From Cannabis sativa (Eukaryota > Streptophyta > Magnoliopsida > Rosales > Cannabaceae), in NCBI RefSeq assembly GCF_029168945.1, contig NC_083604.1, positions 9,540,812 through 9,604,811 of the forward strand: 64,000 nucleotides of DNA, written 5' to 3'. The position numbers were made by a program, and so were the translations under genes. The notes under the pieces are model-generated. The model was not told the origin of the DNA and made no database searches. It saw nothing but the letters and a program-made list of their open reading frames with translations. This document shows, one piece after another, positions 37,241-49,157 of this stretch (the stretch's first letter is position 1; each line of letters opens with the position of its first letter).

Positions 37241-38134
37241 TTACTGTGTTTGGAGGGAAAAACTTCCAAAAAGCCAAAGCCCTTGGCTGCTTTCTTCTAC
37301 TGGTAATAGTTTTTCATTTGCTCAAGCTTTACTCTCAACAATCTATAGATTTTCTCTCTTCTATGAACTGATTTACTATTCGTAGGACTTGGTTATCGTC
37401 ATTATTTTTTTCTAACTGTGATCGATTTTTGGTTCAGGTAATTTTTAGCTCTATTGGAAGCTTTGTTTCTTGTTGATTTCATTATTAAGCTTTGGTTTAG
37501 GGTTATGCTGGAGGAGCTTGGAAGTAAGTTATTGTTTTTTTCTTTGCATTGGATTTTGTGATTTTCGCTATTACGCTTTTGATTTGTGGTAGGAAAAATC
37601 TGTGTAGCTTAGTAATTTGCATATTTTTGGATTTAGAGTGATGCTTTTGGTTTCAATTTGAGAACAATAGAGAAATATGCTCTGAACGGAGAAGGGGGTG
37701 AGGGTTGCCGTTGTCTAGGGTTTAGATTTGTAAATTTGGAGTTGCTCATTTTTTACTAATATGCATAATGAGTATTCAGAGAACGAAAATTGATCGCATT
37801 TCCCATTCTGAAGCATTATCGGGTCTTAGTTTGAGAAGAACTTGTGATGCTTTGATTGGCTAGTATGAGATAATGAGTTTAGTTTGTTTTTTCAGCTCTA
37901 ACTAATTGTTGTTTATGCTTGCTGATGATTCTAGTTTTCTTACATCGGTAGTCTCTCTCAATAGTGGCTGGTACAGTGTTCTTAAGTGAGTTTTACTTGT
38001 GTTTTGTTTCATTTTTCCTTAATGTCGGTATTTGTATATTGGAAAATACTGATATTGATGTTCAATGAAGTCTGCGATTGACACTTGGTAGACCTCACAA
38101 TCACAAGACTAGGGTGTTCTTCCAAACGTGAAAA

Positions 38135-39644
38135 ATGCAAACCAAGAAAAAGGGTAGTGGGAGAGCGGTTGGTAGAGGCCAAACTGGATCCAGGGTTTCT
38201 AGAGCTCAGAAGAAAATATCTGCAAATGAGCAGGACTCAGAAAAGAAAGTTTCTGACTTGATTACATCTTCAACAAGGAAGCCGCCTGGTAAGTGCTGAA
38301 ATTCATGCAGTAAGAATTCATGTGTTTGTACCCTCCATTGACATTATATTTGATTTATGTCAAAATCAGAGTTTAAACCACGTGGACTCAGAAATTCTCT
38401 TTATGTACAGTATGTTATGATACACGCCTAATATAATATCAACATCATCACCAATAATAAATACTTTTAATGCACTTTGCAAATAGAAGTTAGAAATTTG
38501 ATGTGTACACTATTTACTTAGCAATGAAAATAATAACAATGCAACGTAATATTTAATATAGTTGTTGTTTTCTGTCTGCATTGGTTCAGTTTCCACTTTT
38601 TTAAAAAAGAATGGTGAACAAGTTGCCGAAACAAATTTGGAGGCCAAGTATGAGTTGGTGCGTAATGAGATTTCTGATGCTTGTTTGGGTGGAAATAATG
38701 ATGATTTTATGGATCATAAGGTAATTGGCTGGCCTTTTATGCCACTGTAGGTTTACTTGTATAGACATGTATGTTGGCTGTGGCGTTTGTAAAATCATAA
38801 CAATGCGTTGCTTTATTTTATTTTTGTCTGTTGCAGGATAGCAGTGATGGAACTGATGATATTGAGTTAGAAACTATATTTTCTTCTCCTACCTTTCATA
38901 TAGCTAAACATGATGGGGAAACAACTGGAGGTAATTAGAACTGTTTTTCTTTTCTTTTTTAAAATTGGGGACCATATGCTCATATATAATTTCTGTTTTA
39001 TCTGTATATTGTCTCTGTTTCTTCATTGGACTATTACTTGTAGCTATGGTGTACTTTTTATTTGATTTTTAATTGTTTTCTCTTTTTTTAATCATATTGC
39101 AGATGTTGAGGAAGCAAGTCTTTCATCTGAAGTTTCAGCTATATATTTTGCAATGAAAAATTCCAAGTTAGAATGTGTGGATGAGCATGGTCATGATCCC
39201 ATGTCGACTGATGTTTGTGTCGAGGATGAAGACTATGAAGAGTTTGATGACTTTGATCCCTATTTATTCATAAAGAATTTACCTGCTTTGTCATCAGTTG
39301 TTCCAACTTTTCGGCCCATGTTGCTGCCAAAACAGACGCGGAGTTGCCCTTCTACTACTCTTGTTTTGGACTTAGATGGTGAGATTAGTTTAATATCTGC
39401 TAATAAAGATTCATTCTTATTGCGTGCAACTCTGTCATAAAACAGATTATGTTTGGCTTATTAGCATTCTTGCATCAAATTTAGGATATCAATATATCTA
39501 TGTGTATATATAGCACATAAACACACACTATTTATCCAAGATGGGTAGTCCAAATGGTCAGGCATGTAGTTTGCTTCCACTAGGTCTGAGGTTTGAGTCC
39601 CTCCTGGGTACCTACATAGCAACTGCTATAGTTTTTTGGTCCTC

Positions 39645-39675
<31 letters not shown>

Positions 39676-40624
39676 CACACCAGTTTGCAATTCAGTTTTC
39701 CTTTTCTTGCCAATACAAAAGAACTCTTGAGAAGTGTCAATATATTATGCTGGATCCTGAGTAACATTGATTTGCAGAAACATTGGTGCACTCCACACTA
39801 GAACCTTGTGATGAAGCAGACTTCACATTTCCTGTACATTTTAACCTCCAGGAGCACACAGTCTATGTTCGATGCCGTCCTCATCTGACAGATTTCTTGG
39901 AGAGAGTTTCCAGTCTTTTTGAGATTATTATATTTACAGCTAGTCAAAGTATATATGCAGAGCAGCTTCTAAATGTACTTGACCCAAGAAGGAAGATATT
40001 CCGTCATCGTGTTTATCGTGATTCTTGTGTTTTTGTGGAGGGTAATTATCTTAAGGACTTAACAATTCTTGGTCGTGATTTGTCACGTGTCATTATAATC
40101 GACAACTCTCCCCAGGTACATCCTCACACTTGTTTTTGTTGTGATAAAGAGGAATTAGATATTATTTGTGTTTCTAAAAGGATGGTTTTGGTGGTCTTTT
40201 AATATTTATTTTAGTAGTAATAATAAGCTAATAGGTTTAGCAACTCAGGATGAATTCTTAGGGAACAGTCACATTTTCTATTGTTGTTGTTTGTCATGGT
40301 TGTCTTACAAGCGTTCACATTGATATTCTCAGCGGTCCTAGTTTATTAACTGTTTTAGATTGATTGAATTCACTTGGGAGAAAAGTTTGATTACTATGTC
40401 TCTTTCAGGCATTTGGATTTCAAGTGGACAATGGGGTACCAATTGAAAGCTGGTTCGATGATCCTTTGGATAAAGAGTTGCCTTCATTGCTTCCATTTTT
40501 GGAAAGCTTAGTTGGAGTTGATGATGTGCGACCGCTGATTGCGAAGAAATTTAACCTCAGGGAGAGAATCGCTGCTGCTGTGTATCCAGTCAACTCAATC
40601 AGAGTCGACCCTTTCGAAAGTTGA
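38135..40624 (+). CDS. CTD/SCP-type protein phosphatase (NIF domain, SSP4/CTDSPL2-like)
   Basis: Six coding exons joined by GT-AG introns: 38135-38288, 38590-38720, 38837-38930, 39103-39378, 39778-40115 and 40409-40624, giving 1209 nt and 402 residues. The start [10 protein letters not shown] follows a leader with probable 5' UTR introns. The N-terminal half is basic and then acidic ([20 protein letters not shown]). The catalytic domain of the FCP1/SCP (NLI-interacting factor) family begins TLVLDLDETLVHS, with Asp216 and Asp218 of the DxDxT motif. It continues with [32 protein letters not shown] and IIIDNSPQ, and ends with [13 protein letters not shown]. Family members dephosphorylate Ser of the RNA polymerase II C-terminal domain in the nucleus. 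The DLDE motif spans intron 4, which holds a SINE. The closest plant group is SSP4-like; the substrate is inferred. Confidence 0.92.
39538..39663 (+). mobile_element. tRNA-derived SINE in phosphatase intron 4
   Basis: Begins gatgggtagtccaaatggt (A-box-like tagtccaaatgg), has a B-box-like ggtttgagtccc about 45 bp later, and ends in a 17-A tail followed by (AC)n. Short aaacacacac repeats on both sides may be the target duplication. Length about 120 bp, typical of plant SINEs. Confidence 0.75.
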
Positions 40625-41600
40625 GTACTTCAACCCAAAACACCAGATTTACGTCTAGAATTGGTTTTGGGTTTCCCTGTAATTTTAGACATTTACTGCT
40701 TGGGAACACACCACATTTAAAATTTATGTTGTTTCAACTAAAAAATAGGGTGAATGAAAGATATGATCAGGGGTGTCATCATCTACCAGCAGCTGTTATT
40801 TCCAGTTTTCTTGCAAAGCTCTTGCGTCTTGATATTTGATCTTTTTTTAGAAATAAAAATCATCGTAATTTTTATATTTGTGTAGCCTATTTGTTTGAAG
40901 ATTAAGCGTGTGTAACCTATGAAAGAAGCGGAAGTGATAATAGTAATGATAACGATTCTCCTTAGCAATAGTCATAATATGTCTTGAGATCCAATTTATT
41001 CTACTTTATTATTTTGTAGTATAATCCATTGAATTAGAATATACTTCCACGAGTTTATGGCTAAAGAATACATTTGGAGAGAATTCTTTGACTACTTCCC
41101 CTTGAAAAAACTAATAATACAATTTAATATCTTCATTTCACTCCATTTTCTTATCTATTGTAACAAAAGCAAATTTTCTGTGATACATGGACATTTCAGT
41201 TGGATGATATGAATATAGTTTTAGTATAATTCGAAAAGCAAGCTGATTTACTTAAAGGTCTTCTGCCAGCAATTTACCAAATTAACCAAATGCTAGAGAT
41301 TCAAATTTACTGCCTAAAATTTTATTATTACAATTAAGACAATTATAATAACTAGATTAACTTTCTAACAAAATATAAGATTATATTAATCGACTAATCT
41401 CTAATTCCTTACACATAACAATTATGTAATATAACTAATTAGAGCGCGCCATGTTAATTGTTAAGGATTTAATGTCCATACAAATTACAATGCCCCTAAT
41501 TATTTCCATAAATTACGAAGATACCCTCAAAAACGCGAAAACCGTGTCTTTTGATCCAAGCTTTTTTTCAGCAAGCTCAGTGTTTAGCAGTAGCCACGGT
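40625..41600. other. Intergenic: phosphatase 3' end and ASY1 upstream
   Basis: The 3' untranslated region of the phosphatase gene probably ends near 40850-40870 (aaataaaaat). The remainder is AT-rich with no gene. Confidence 0.5.
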
Positions 41601-41615
41601 TAATATTTCAGAGCA

Positions 41616-41624
41616 CTATATAAG
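41616..41624 (+). promoter_or_regulatory. TATA box of ASY1
   Basis: ctatataag lies 170 bp upstream of the ATG and about 90 bp upstream of a CT tract, at a spacing that puts the tract in the 5' leader. Confidence 0.6.
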
Positions 41625-41705
41625 TATCCCAACTCCTCACCTCCCGCCATATTCTACATTTTCAGTTTTCATTCAAGTTTTTGAAATACATACGAGTTCC
41701 AGAGT

Positions 41706-41707
<2 letters not shown>

Positions 41708-41758
<51 letters not shown>
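41708..41758. repeat. (CT)n tract in ASY1 5' leader
   Basis: About 51 bp of CT dinucleotide between the TATA box and the start codon at 41786. Confidence 0.95.
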
Positions 41759-41760
<2 letters not shown>

Positions 41761-41785
41761 GAATTCGCTGAGTTTTTTTGCAACA

Positions 41786-44700
41786 ATGGTGAGTAGAAGA
41801 AGCTTGTCGAACGATCCGTACTACTTCTTAATCGTCTTCTTTATACACCGATTACGTTGATGATAGCTCATTAGTGTGAATTTGTTTCTTCAGGTCGTCG
41901 CTCAGAAAGTTAAGGAAGCAGAAATTACCGAGCAGGATTCGCTTCTTCTGGTGAACGACTTTAACTCTTTCCTTGCCTTTCAGTATTTTGTTTAGCTGTT
42001 TTAGCTCAACAATGGCAATAAACTTTTATTTGCTGTGTTTGGCTGTATCCTCTCGCTAGTAGTGTGCGTCATGCAAATTTGTATGTCGTGCAAACGATCA
42101 TCACGATAATATTGAACTGATGATATGTGTTTTGAATTTGGAGATGGATTTTGCTTATTTTAAAATGATCCGCTACAATTTTTTTTGAAGATCATGTTTG
42201 ATCTTACAAGGAAATTTAGTTTAAGCGATAATCCGACCTTTAGATATCTTAAATCGGTAGATCAAGGCTATTACGAGTAGTTCGTTTCATTAAGTTCTGC
42301 TCTGAGCGTCTGAATACTTCAAGCTTGTAGTAGCATTGATCTATCAAGAGTAGATCAAGCTTCTAATTCGGTTTATTAAGTTCTTCTCTAAATGCATCAT
42401 TTGAATTTTGATTTAGAAACAACGTAAATTCTCAATAGCTTTTACTTTTGTAGACCTGCAACATAAATGCTTGATAAATCAAATCTTCTTTCAGACAAGG
42501 AACCTGCTCCGGATTGCTATATTCAATATCAGCTACATCAGAGGTCTTTTCCCGGAAAAGTATTTCAACGATAAGTCTGTTCCTGCTTTAGGTAAACTAA
42601 TTTTAATGAGATATTCACTTTTAATTACATTTACGAATCAGGACTCAGGAGCTGATTTTTCTTTTGTTTTAATCGTCAATAGATATGAAGATAAAAAAGC
42701 TTATGCCTATGGATGCGGAGTCTCGGAGACTTATTGATTGGATGGAAAAAGGTTTGAGTTGGAGATATTTCATGCTTAGTGTGATTGTCATTTGTGTTTC
42801 TAGAATATATGGCTATGAATATGTATCTGTTTACTTTTGCAGGTGTGTATGATGCAGTACAGAAGAAGTACCTGAAGACGCTGCTGTTCTGCGTGTGTGA
42901 AGCAGTAGACGGGCCGATGATTGAGGAATATGCTTGTAAGTGTTCTCAAGCATTTTCTTGTTGAATTCTTGGTGAATGATCATAATGTGGCAAGTTGTGG
43001 TTAGCTGAGAGGAAATTCCTGCCTTAGCGCATAATACTAGATAGTAATTATGCTAAAGTACTTGTAAGTAACTCGCGATACATGGTTGTATATGTATATT
43101 TAATAGCAAATCATGGCGGAAACTGTGAGAAATTGTGATATTTGACGTTGATTCTAGTTAAAAGCACCTTTCTAGACTTATTTTTTTAAGGAAATTCGCA
43201 GTTTCCTTCAGTTACTCCGGGTCTGATAGTCAGGAGGTCTTGATGAATATCAACCGGAGTGGAAACAAGAAGCAAGGTGGAACATTCAAATGCAATTCGA
43301 CTGAAGAAATTACTCCCAATCAGATGAGGTTAATCAAATAACATACTAGTTTGTGATCATCTCTCATTGTGTTCCTGGTTTGGCTCCAATATCTAATTTT
43401 GTGATTTGATTTTCACTGTCAGGAGCTCTGCTTGTAAAATGGTCCGGACGCTGGTTCAACTCATGAGAACTCTGGACAAGATGCCTGAAGAAGTAAATCT
43501 CAATTGTGTTTTATTCTTTCCTGATAATATTGTTAGATTTTAATTTAGTTTTCACTTGTATTGATATGTCGATAGTTAAGATGCTCATTTATTCGGTTCT
43601 ATTGTCTCAGCGAACCATACTTATGAAGTTACTTTACTACGATGACGTGACGGTACGTTTCCTTCTTGTAATGAAGTTTAATGTAATGTGGATAACCTGT
43701 TCATTTTCTTTGTCAAAGTATCTGTTTGAAATTGAATGTGTTTCATAGAGATTTGATAATGCAGTTGCTTACCTATACATCCGAAGCATCGGAGATTTCA
43801 TTGCCATTTTTCTTTCCGTTATCTTTTTGAAATATTTGCAATAATTTTACTGTGCAGCCAGCCGATTACGAGCCTCCATTCTTCAGAGGCTGCACAGAGG
43901 GCGAAGCTCACAATGCATGGACCAAAAGTCCTTTGAAAATGGAGGTTGGGAATGTAAACAGCAAGCATTTTGTTCTAGCTCTTAAGGTATGATTGGTTTG
44001 ATAGGTACTAGGAAAATGATAGAAATCTGTCAGATTTGTTACTTTGACTTCGTATGTTGGATTAAAATTTGATTTCACGATTTAATCGTTAGGTGAAAAG
44101 TGTGCTTGATCCATGTGAGGATGAAAATGAAGATAACCATGATGAAGAAGTTAGTTTAGGAGCTGATTCTGTGCAGAGGGGCGAGTATTCCGATTCTGAC
44201 AGTGATGAGGTATACCAATTTATTCAACTACAGTTTTCACTTGTGTCTTTATGTTTACTTGTTCTTCTGTCGTTTTAAATATGTTTAGAACTTATTTTTT
44301 CACGTTTTGTACAGTTCAATAAAAAAAAAAATCTGCTCATAGCCTTTGTTTTCCTTTCAGGATAATTCACAAGAAAATAATTTTATGGTTGTGCCAGCAG
44401 GTAAGAATTACATGGAAAATTTCATGTTTCTAAGGATGTTACTGCTTTCTGATTTCTACATATGATTGGATGCAACCTTATTTCTTTGCACAGAGAAACG
44501 ACAGGACCAAGATAATACCATGGTTGATGAAGGTATTTGAACAACAAACAAAATTCAAGTTTGCGTAGCATCCTTCGACAGAATGGACACAAATCCGACT
44601 AGGAAAATTTAGCTGACTGTTTAGCTTTGTACCTCCGCAGATGATACGCAGGACCCCATGGAAGATGAACAACAACTGTCCCGAGTGAAAGACTGGATCA

Positions 44701-46862
44701 ATTGCCGTCACCTTGACACAGTTGAACTTACTGATGTTTTATCAAATTTCCCAGACATCTCAGTGGTGAAGATTTGAACTGTTTTAGCCTCTTTTTCTTA
44801 GAATTTGTTTGTATATGAATTATAGTGCTAACATTATTCTGCATTGCTGTACGCAGGTTCTGACTGAAGGTAAGCCTAAAATCTAGGCATCTAAAAAAAT
44901 TTGTTAGGCGTTCAGCTTTTAAAACTTCTGTGGAGGATATTGAATAATGGCATTGAATTTATTTGAATTTCAGAAATTATGGATAAGCTTGTAAAAGAAG
45001 GTGTCCTATCTAAGACAGGAAGTGACAGTTATGCTATCAACAAGAAGAAGGTTGTTCATTTTTCACTTCTTTTATTTCAAAAGATTTGCTCTATTTTACA
45101 TTTTTCTTTTCTAGCTGATCCTCGTTCTGGCCCTTCCGAAACGAGAACAGAAATTTGACTTTGAATACAGTTTGGTCAAACAAGAAATGGATGGGCAAGT
45201 TGGTGATAAACCTGCGCAGGGCGAAGATTTGATGTACATGAAGGTAATTTTGCATTTCACGTCACGTCTTTTTTAGTTTGTAGATATGTCAATTCTTAAA
45301 CAAACTCCATACAATGTACACGTACAGGGTCTAATGAGTTCTTAAAACGAACCAAACTCATTGAATTGGCATGATTTACAAAAATAAACTAATTTAGTTA
45401 CTTATTTATTCTACTTTTTTTTTGGGGTCAGATGAACAGGATAGTTTATAATCTGCCTTTGTGTCTGGTCTCAGTTCAGTAGTGTGGTTTATCTGTTATT
45501 AAATATCTCTGTTAGTCATTCTTATTAGTTCTCAGTTGCTACCTGTAACTATTATGTTTCTCGTTCTTGCTGGTGCTTTTGAGTTCATGTATATATTCTT
45601 CTCTGTAATTCTTTTTTTAGTAATGAAAATCATCTCTGTATCTCTTTTCTTAGTAATGAAAATCAATCTTTCGACTTCTTCAGTTTCACTTCCTCTACAA
45701 TGTCTACCGTCATATCCTGACTGTATTGCCTTATTTCAGGCTCTGTACCATGCTCTTCCTATGACCTATGTGACGGTTCCAAAACTTCAAAATAAGCTTG
45801 AAGCGAGTCCGGTTACTGTACGGAAGATTATTGATAAAATGACAAAAGATGGTTTTGTTGAAGCAAAAGGCAACCGAAGGCTTGGTACATTCTCTTCAGC
45901 TAAATCTTTTACTTTCAAATACTAAAGAGGATTTAGAATTGGGTCAACTTGTCTAACTTGATTATCTAATGAATTTTTAGGCAAACGTGTGATACATTCT
46001 GACATGACAGAGAAAAAGTTAACTGAAGTCAGGAAAGCCTTAAATAATGACGCTATGGTAATGGACTATACGTTTTTCTATATATATTTATAGCTTTGTT
46101 CTTGTTCTTGTTCTTGTTCTGATTGAATGTCTTCCTATCTTGCAAGACTTCATTGCTAAATAGTCAATTCTTTTGCGTTGGGCAGGATGTGGATACCAAC
46201 AATGAACCACAAAACAAGTCAAGTCTTCTAACTAGCCATAATATGGGTACCGAATCATAACCTTTTTGGACACCCCAGAAGTGTTTCTTAAATTATAGGT
46301 ACGTAACGAGTGTTTGTGTTATCAGGTAGGGACATTTCCACATGCGGTCTCCTCCACTCTATTGGTTCAGATCTCACAAGGATGAAAGTGAGATCCGATA
46401 CAAATCAAAATGATTCAACTAGGAGCGAACAAACCATTTCAAAGGGAAAGGAGCCTGGAAATACTCCACTAAGCAGGGCCGAGGCAAGTACTGTGGGTCA
46501 TTAATATCCAAACAACTTTCACCTTTTTAATTTATCTATAACAACTAATGTTTGATATATATTGTGGAGCTGCAGCCAGTGGCTTCTCGAGAGAGTTTCG
46601 CTGCAGGGAAAGAGAACAGAGCAAATGTGAACATTAATCGCTGTAATGAGGTCGATGAGATTTTGTGTAGTAGAGCCAGCCAAGACAAAAGAACCAGAAA
46701 AACTAGCACAGTATGCCTTATTATTTTCTCAGTTAGAATTAGATCGGTTAAATTTGGTCATGTTAAGATATATTTGGCTTCTGACATTTTTCAATTTGCT
46801 ATTACCAGGTCAAGGAGCCTATCCTCCAGTACTTGAAACGCCAGAAATCTCAAGCTGTCTAA
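41786..46862 (+). CDS. ASY1: Meiotic chromosome-axis HORMA protein ASY1
   Basis: The gene has 22 exons: 41786-41788, 41894-41950, 42495-42591, 42683-42751, 42843-42935, 43202-43328, 43423-43492, 43611-43652, 43858-43986, 44093-44209, 44361-44400, 44494-44532, 44641-44765, 44857-44869, 44974-45050, 45151-45243, 45740-45884, 45981-46057, 46186-46246, 46326-46483, 46576-46710 and 46809-46862. They total 1821 nt (606 residues; Arabidopsis ASY1 is close to 600). The N-terminus ([34 protein letters not shown]) is the HORMA domain. An acidic linker, a winged-helix-like chromatin-binding region ([33 protein letters not shown]), [12 protein letters not shown], and a C-terminal closure motif ([17 protein letters not shown]) follow. 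ASY1 loads on meiotic axes and promotes inter-homologue recombination and synapsis. All phases are consistent. The exon 16 acceptor is ambiguous (45115 or 45151, both in frame), and intron 20 is GC-AG. Identity is very secure. Confidence 0.95.
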
Positions 46863-47780
46863 AAGAAAGATATTGGTGTCTTGGTCACAGTACGTGAGAA
46901 CTTTCACTCCACTGATCTCTCTCATTCTTGGTTTCCACTTGTGTTTGTGGAGATTAAAGGATTATTTTCTGAATATAGCTAAGAAAAATAAGCCATGTGC
47001 TTGCGCTGTAAGACTGTATGCTTACATGGATAACATTTCACTTCTTTTTTTTGTCTAAAGGATGGTAAACAATGAGTTTGTGGTGGGCCTAGTTCACAGT
47101 GATTGCTTTAGTGTTTTGAGAATCTTTTTGGTATATGATATATATTATGGAGATTCCCTACTTATTGGTAGAGCTATTTGCGCCTCAAATTGTCATGTAG
47201 ATAGTAGATTTCTATTCGTAAAGAAAGAAACTAAACCTTTAATTGCTGGGTTGTGGTGTGACTTCTTGCTTTAAATTTGGAACCGTGGCCTATTATATTA
47301 ACAAATTAGGAGTGGTAGGAAGATGGATGCAGCGTCCTTTGACAAAATCACAAAAATACTGATTTGGTAGATTTAGTATGGGCACATCTATATATACATA
47401 CAAATATTAGCTGATACAAGATTTGAAAGAAGAAAATGAAGCGGATGGGCTTGTTGATGGACCGTGATTCATGAATCATAATAATGGCAAAATGACAAAG
47501 GTTGTGCCTGCTAGATCTCTGATGGCATAATTGAGTCAAGAGTGTTATTACTTTATGAGAAATGAATGTGAGATACTCCCAATTCAAGAATTCTATTATC
47601 CTAATTTATGATGTTAATTTAATTTGAATTATACAAATTGTATGTAAAAAAATTATACAAATTAAACTGTTATGATTTTTACTTAAGGATATTTATGATA
47701 TATTTAAACACAATCATTGTTGTTGAAGAAAAATAGACAACACTAAATATTGTGAGTATTTAAGGTAAATTAGAACACTC
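46863..47780. other. ASY1 3' region and intergenic sequence
   Basis: Presumed 3' untranslated region and spacer; open frames at 46873-47274 show no domain. The exact polyadenylation site is not determined. Nothing else recognised. Confidence 0.5.
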
Positions 47781-48221
47781 CAGTGCAAAAAACAACGTGA
47801 ATATAAAAGAGAAGAAAAGTATAGTGGTTAAGCCAGGGCTTGGCTTGCTTAATCCATTTTTTCAAGAATTTTTGCTTATCCTCTATTTCGGATTGAATCA
47901 ACCCTCTTTGTGGTGAATCCTCACCTTCAAAACAAGTTGTTACAACAGTAACAATGTTCAAGAAACACAAATCAAAACTAAAACCAATCACAAAACCAAA
48001 ACTTGAACTTAATTGAAATAAGACAAAGAAAACTTAACTCAATAATGGATGAATAGTGGATCTTCATTGAATAGGAATAGTCAGTAGTACACCATAGAAT
48101 GAGCCCAAGATTACAACTCAACACAGTAAGTAATTACAAAGAAATGCCTCACATTGAGGGAACTCACTTCAAGAGTGATACTCCCTTTTACATCCCTCCA
48201 CACACACTCACTATGATCTTG

Positions 48222-48291
<70 letters not shown>

Positions 48292-48500
48292 AGAATCTAA
48301 AGTATGAGCTTTGGAGATTAGAGATCAGATTTCTCAACTCAGACCTTTGAAATAACCCCTGTATATAGTTGCTGGTGGGTCCCCTTTAAGTTGGTATTAA
48401 AGCCACCTGTTATAAATTGCAGCAACTTTCTTCAAATTCATCTGATGAGCAGATAAATGGACATACTGACTTGAGAGGTTAAGTGAGTTTAATCCCAACA
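47780..48500 (-). repeat. 3' LTR of a split copia element
   Basis: On the minus strand it starts tgttgggattaaactcactt (+ strand end at 48500 is aatcccaaca) and is preceded by caggtggaat, a polypurine-like tract, and then by copia RNase H. The left boundary near 47780 is approximate. It contains a CT tract at 48221-48290 and, on the minus strand, a TATA-like actatatac near 48363. Confidence 0.6.
48221..48290. repeat. (CT)n microsatellite in copia LTR
   Basis: About 70 bp of CT dinucleotide within the LTR region; on the LTR sense strand it is (GA)n. Confidence 0.95.
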
Positions 48501-48555
48501 ATTCCACCTGATTAGACTCACTTAATCTCTGATCCAAAAGAAATGAGTGAGGACA

Positions 48556-49157
48556 TTAAATGTCCTGAATGCTTAACAAGTTTAGACAGTGCCTAAACTT
48601 GTCTCTAGTTACACTTTTAGTGAAAATATCTGCAGGGTTATCATGTGTGCTTATTTTCTTCACTTGCACCTTCTTGGATGACACAATATCCCTTATGGAG
48701 TGTAACTGGATATCAATGTTCTTTGACCTCTCATGAAACATTGGATTTTTCGTAAGATGTAAAGCACTTTGATTGTCACAATAAACTGTAATATCCTTAG
48801 ATTTGAAATTTGACTCCTCTGTTAACCCCTTAAGCCATATAGCCTCATTGATGGCTTCTGTAACAACCATGTATTCAACTTTTGTAGATGACAAGGCTAC
48901 TACTTTCTGTAGGTTAGATTTCCAGCTGATGTAACCCCCAAGAGCAGTGAACACAAACCTTGTTAGGCTCCTTCTAGTGTCTAGGTTTGCTGCAAAATCT
49001 GAGTCCACAAAACCAGTGATTTCTTCCTTGTACTGGTTCTCCTTACTGAACACAATACCAGTGTCTAGAGTACCCTTCAGGTACCTCATTATCCATTTCA
49101 GTGCTTCCCAATGTTTAGGGTCTGGGTCTGAAATGTACCTACTTACCACACTCATTG
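48556..49157 (-). pseudogene. Copia RNase H end (left half of split copia)
   Basis: Minus-strand reading gives SVVSRYISDPDPKHWEALKW, IMRYLKGTLDTGIVFSKEN, the RNase H DSDFAANLDTRRSLT and ALSSTKVEYMVVTEAINEAI, then YCDNQSALHLTKNPMFHERS and a C-terminal ISTHDNPADIFTKSVT. These are standard copia RT-thumb and RNase H motifs. The frame stops abruptly at the LTR of the gypsy insertion. The upstream part of the same protein resumes at 63051 on the other side, joined by the 5-bp duplication cattg. Confidence 0.9.

Noticed and set aside
45536..45925. 129-codon open frame inside ASY1
   Set aside because: It is intron 16 read through into exon 17; the real exon begins at 45740.
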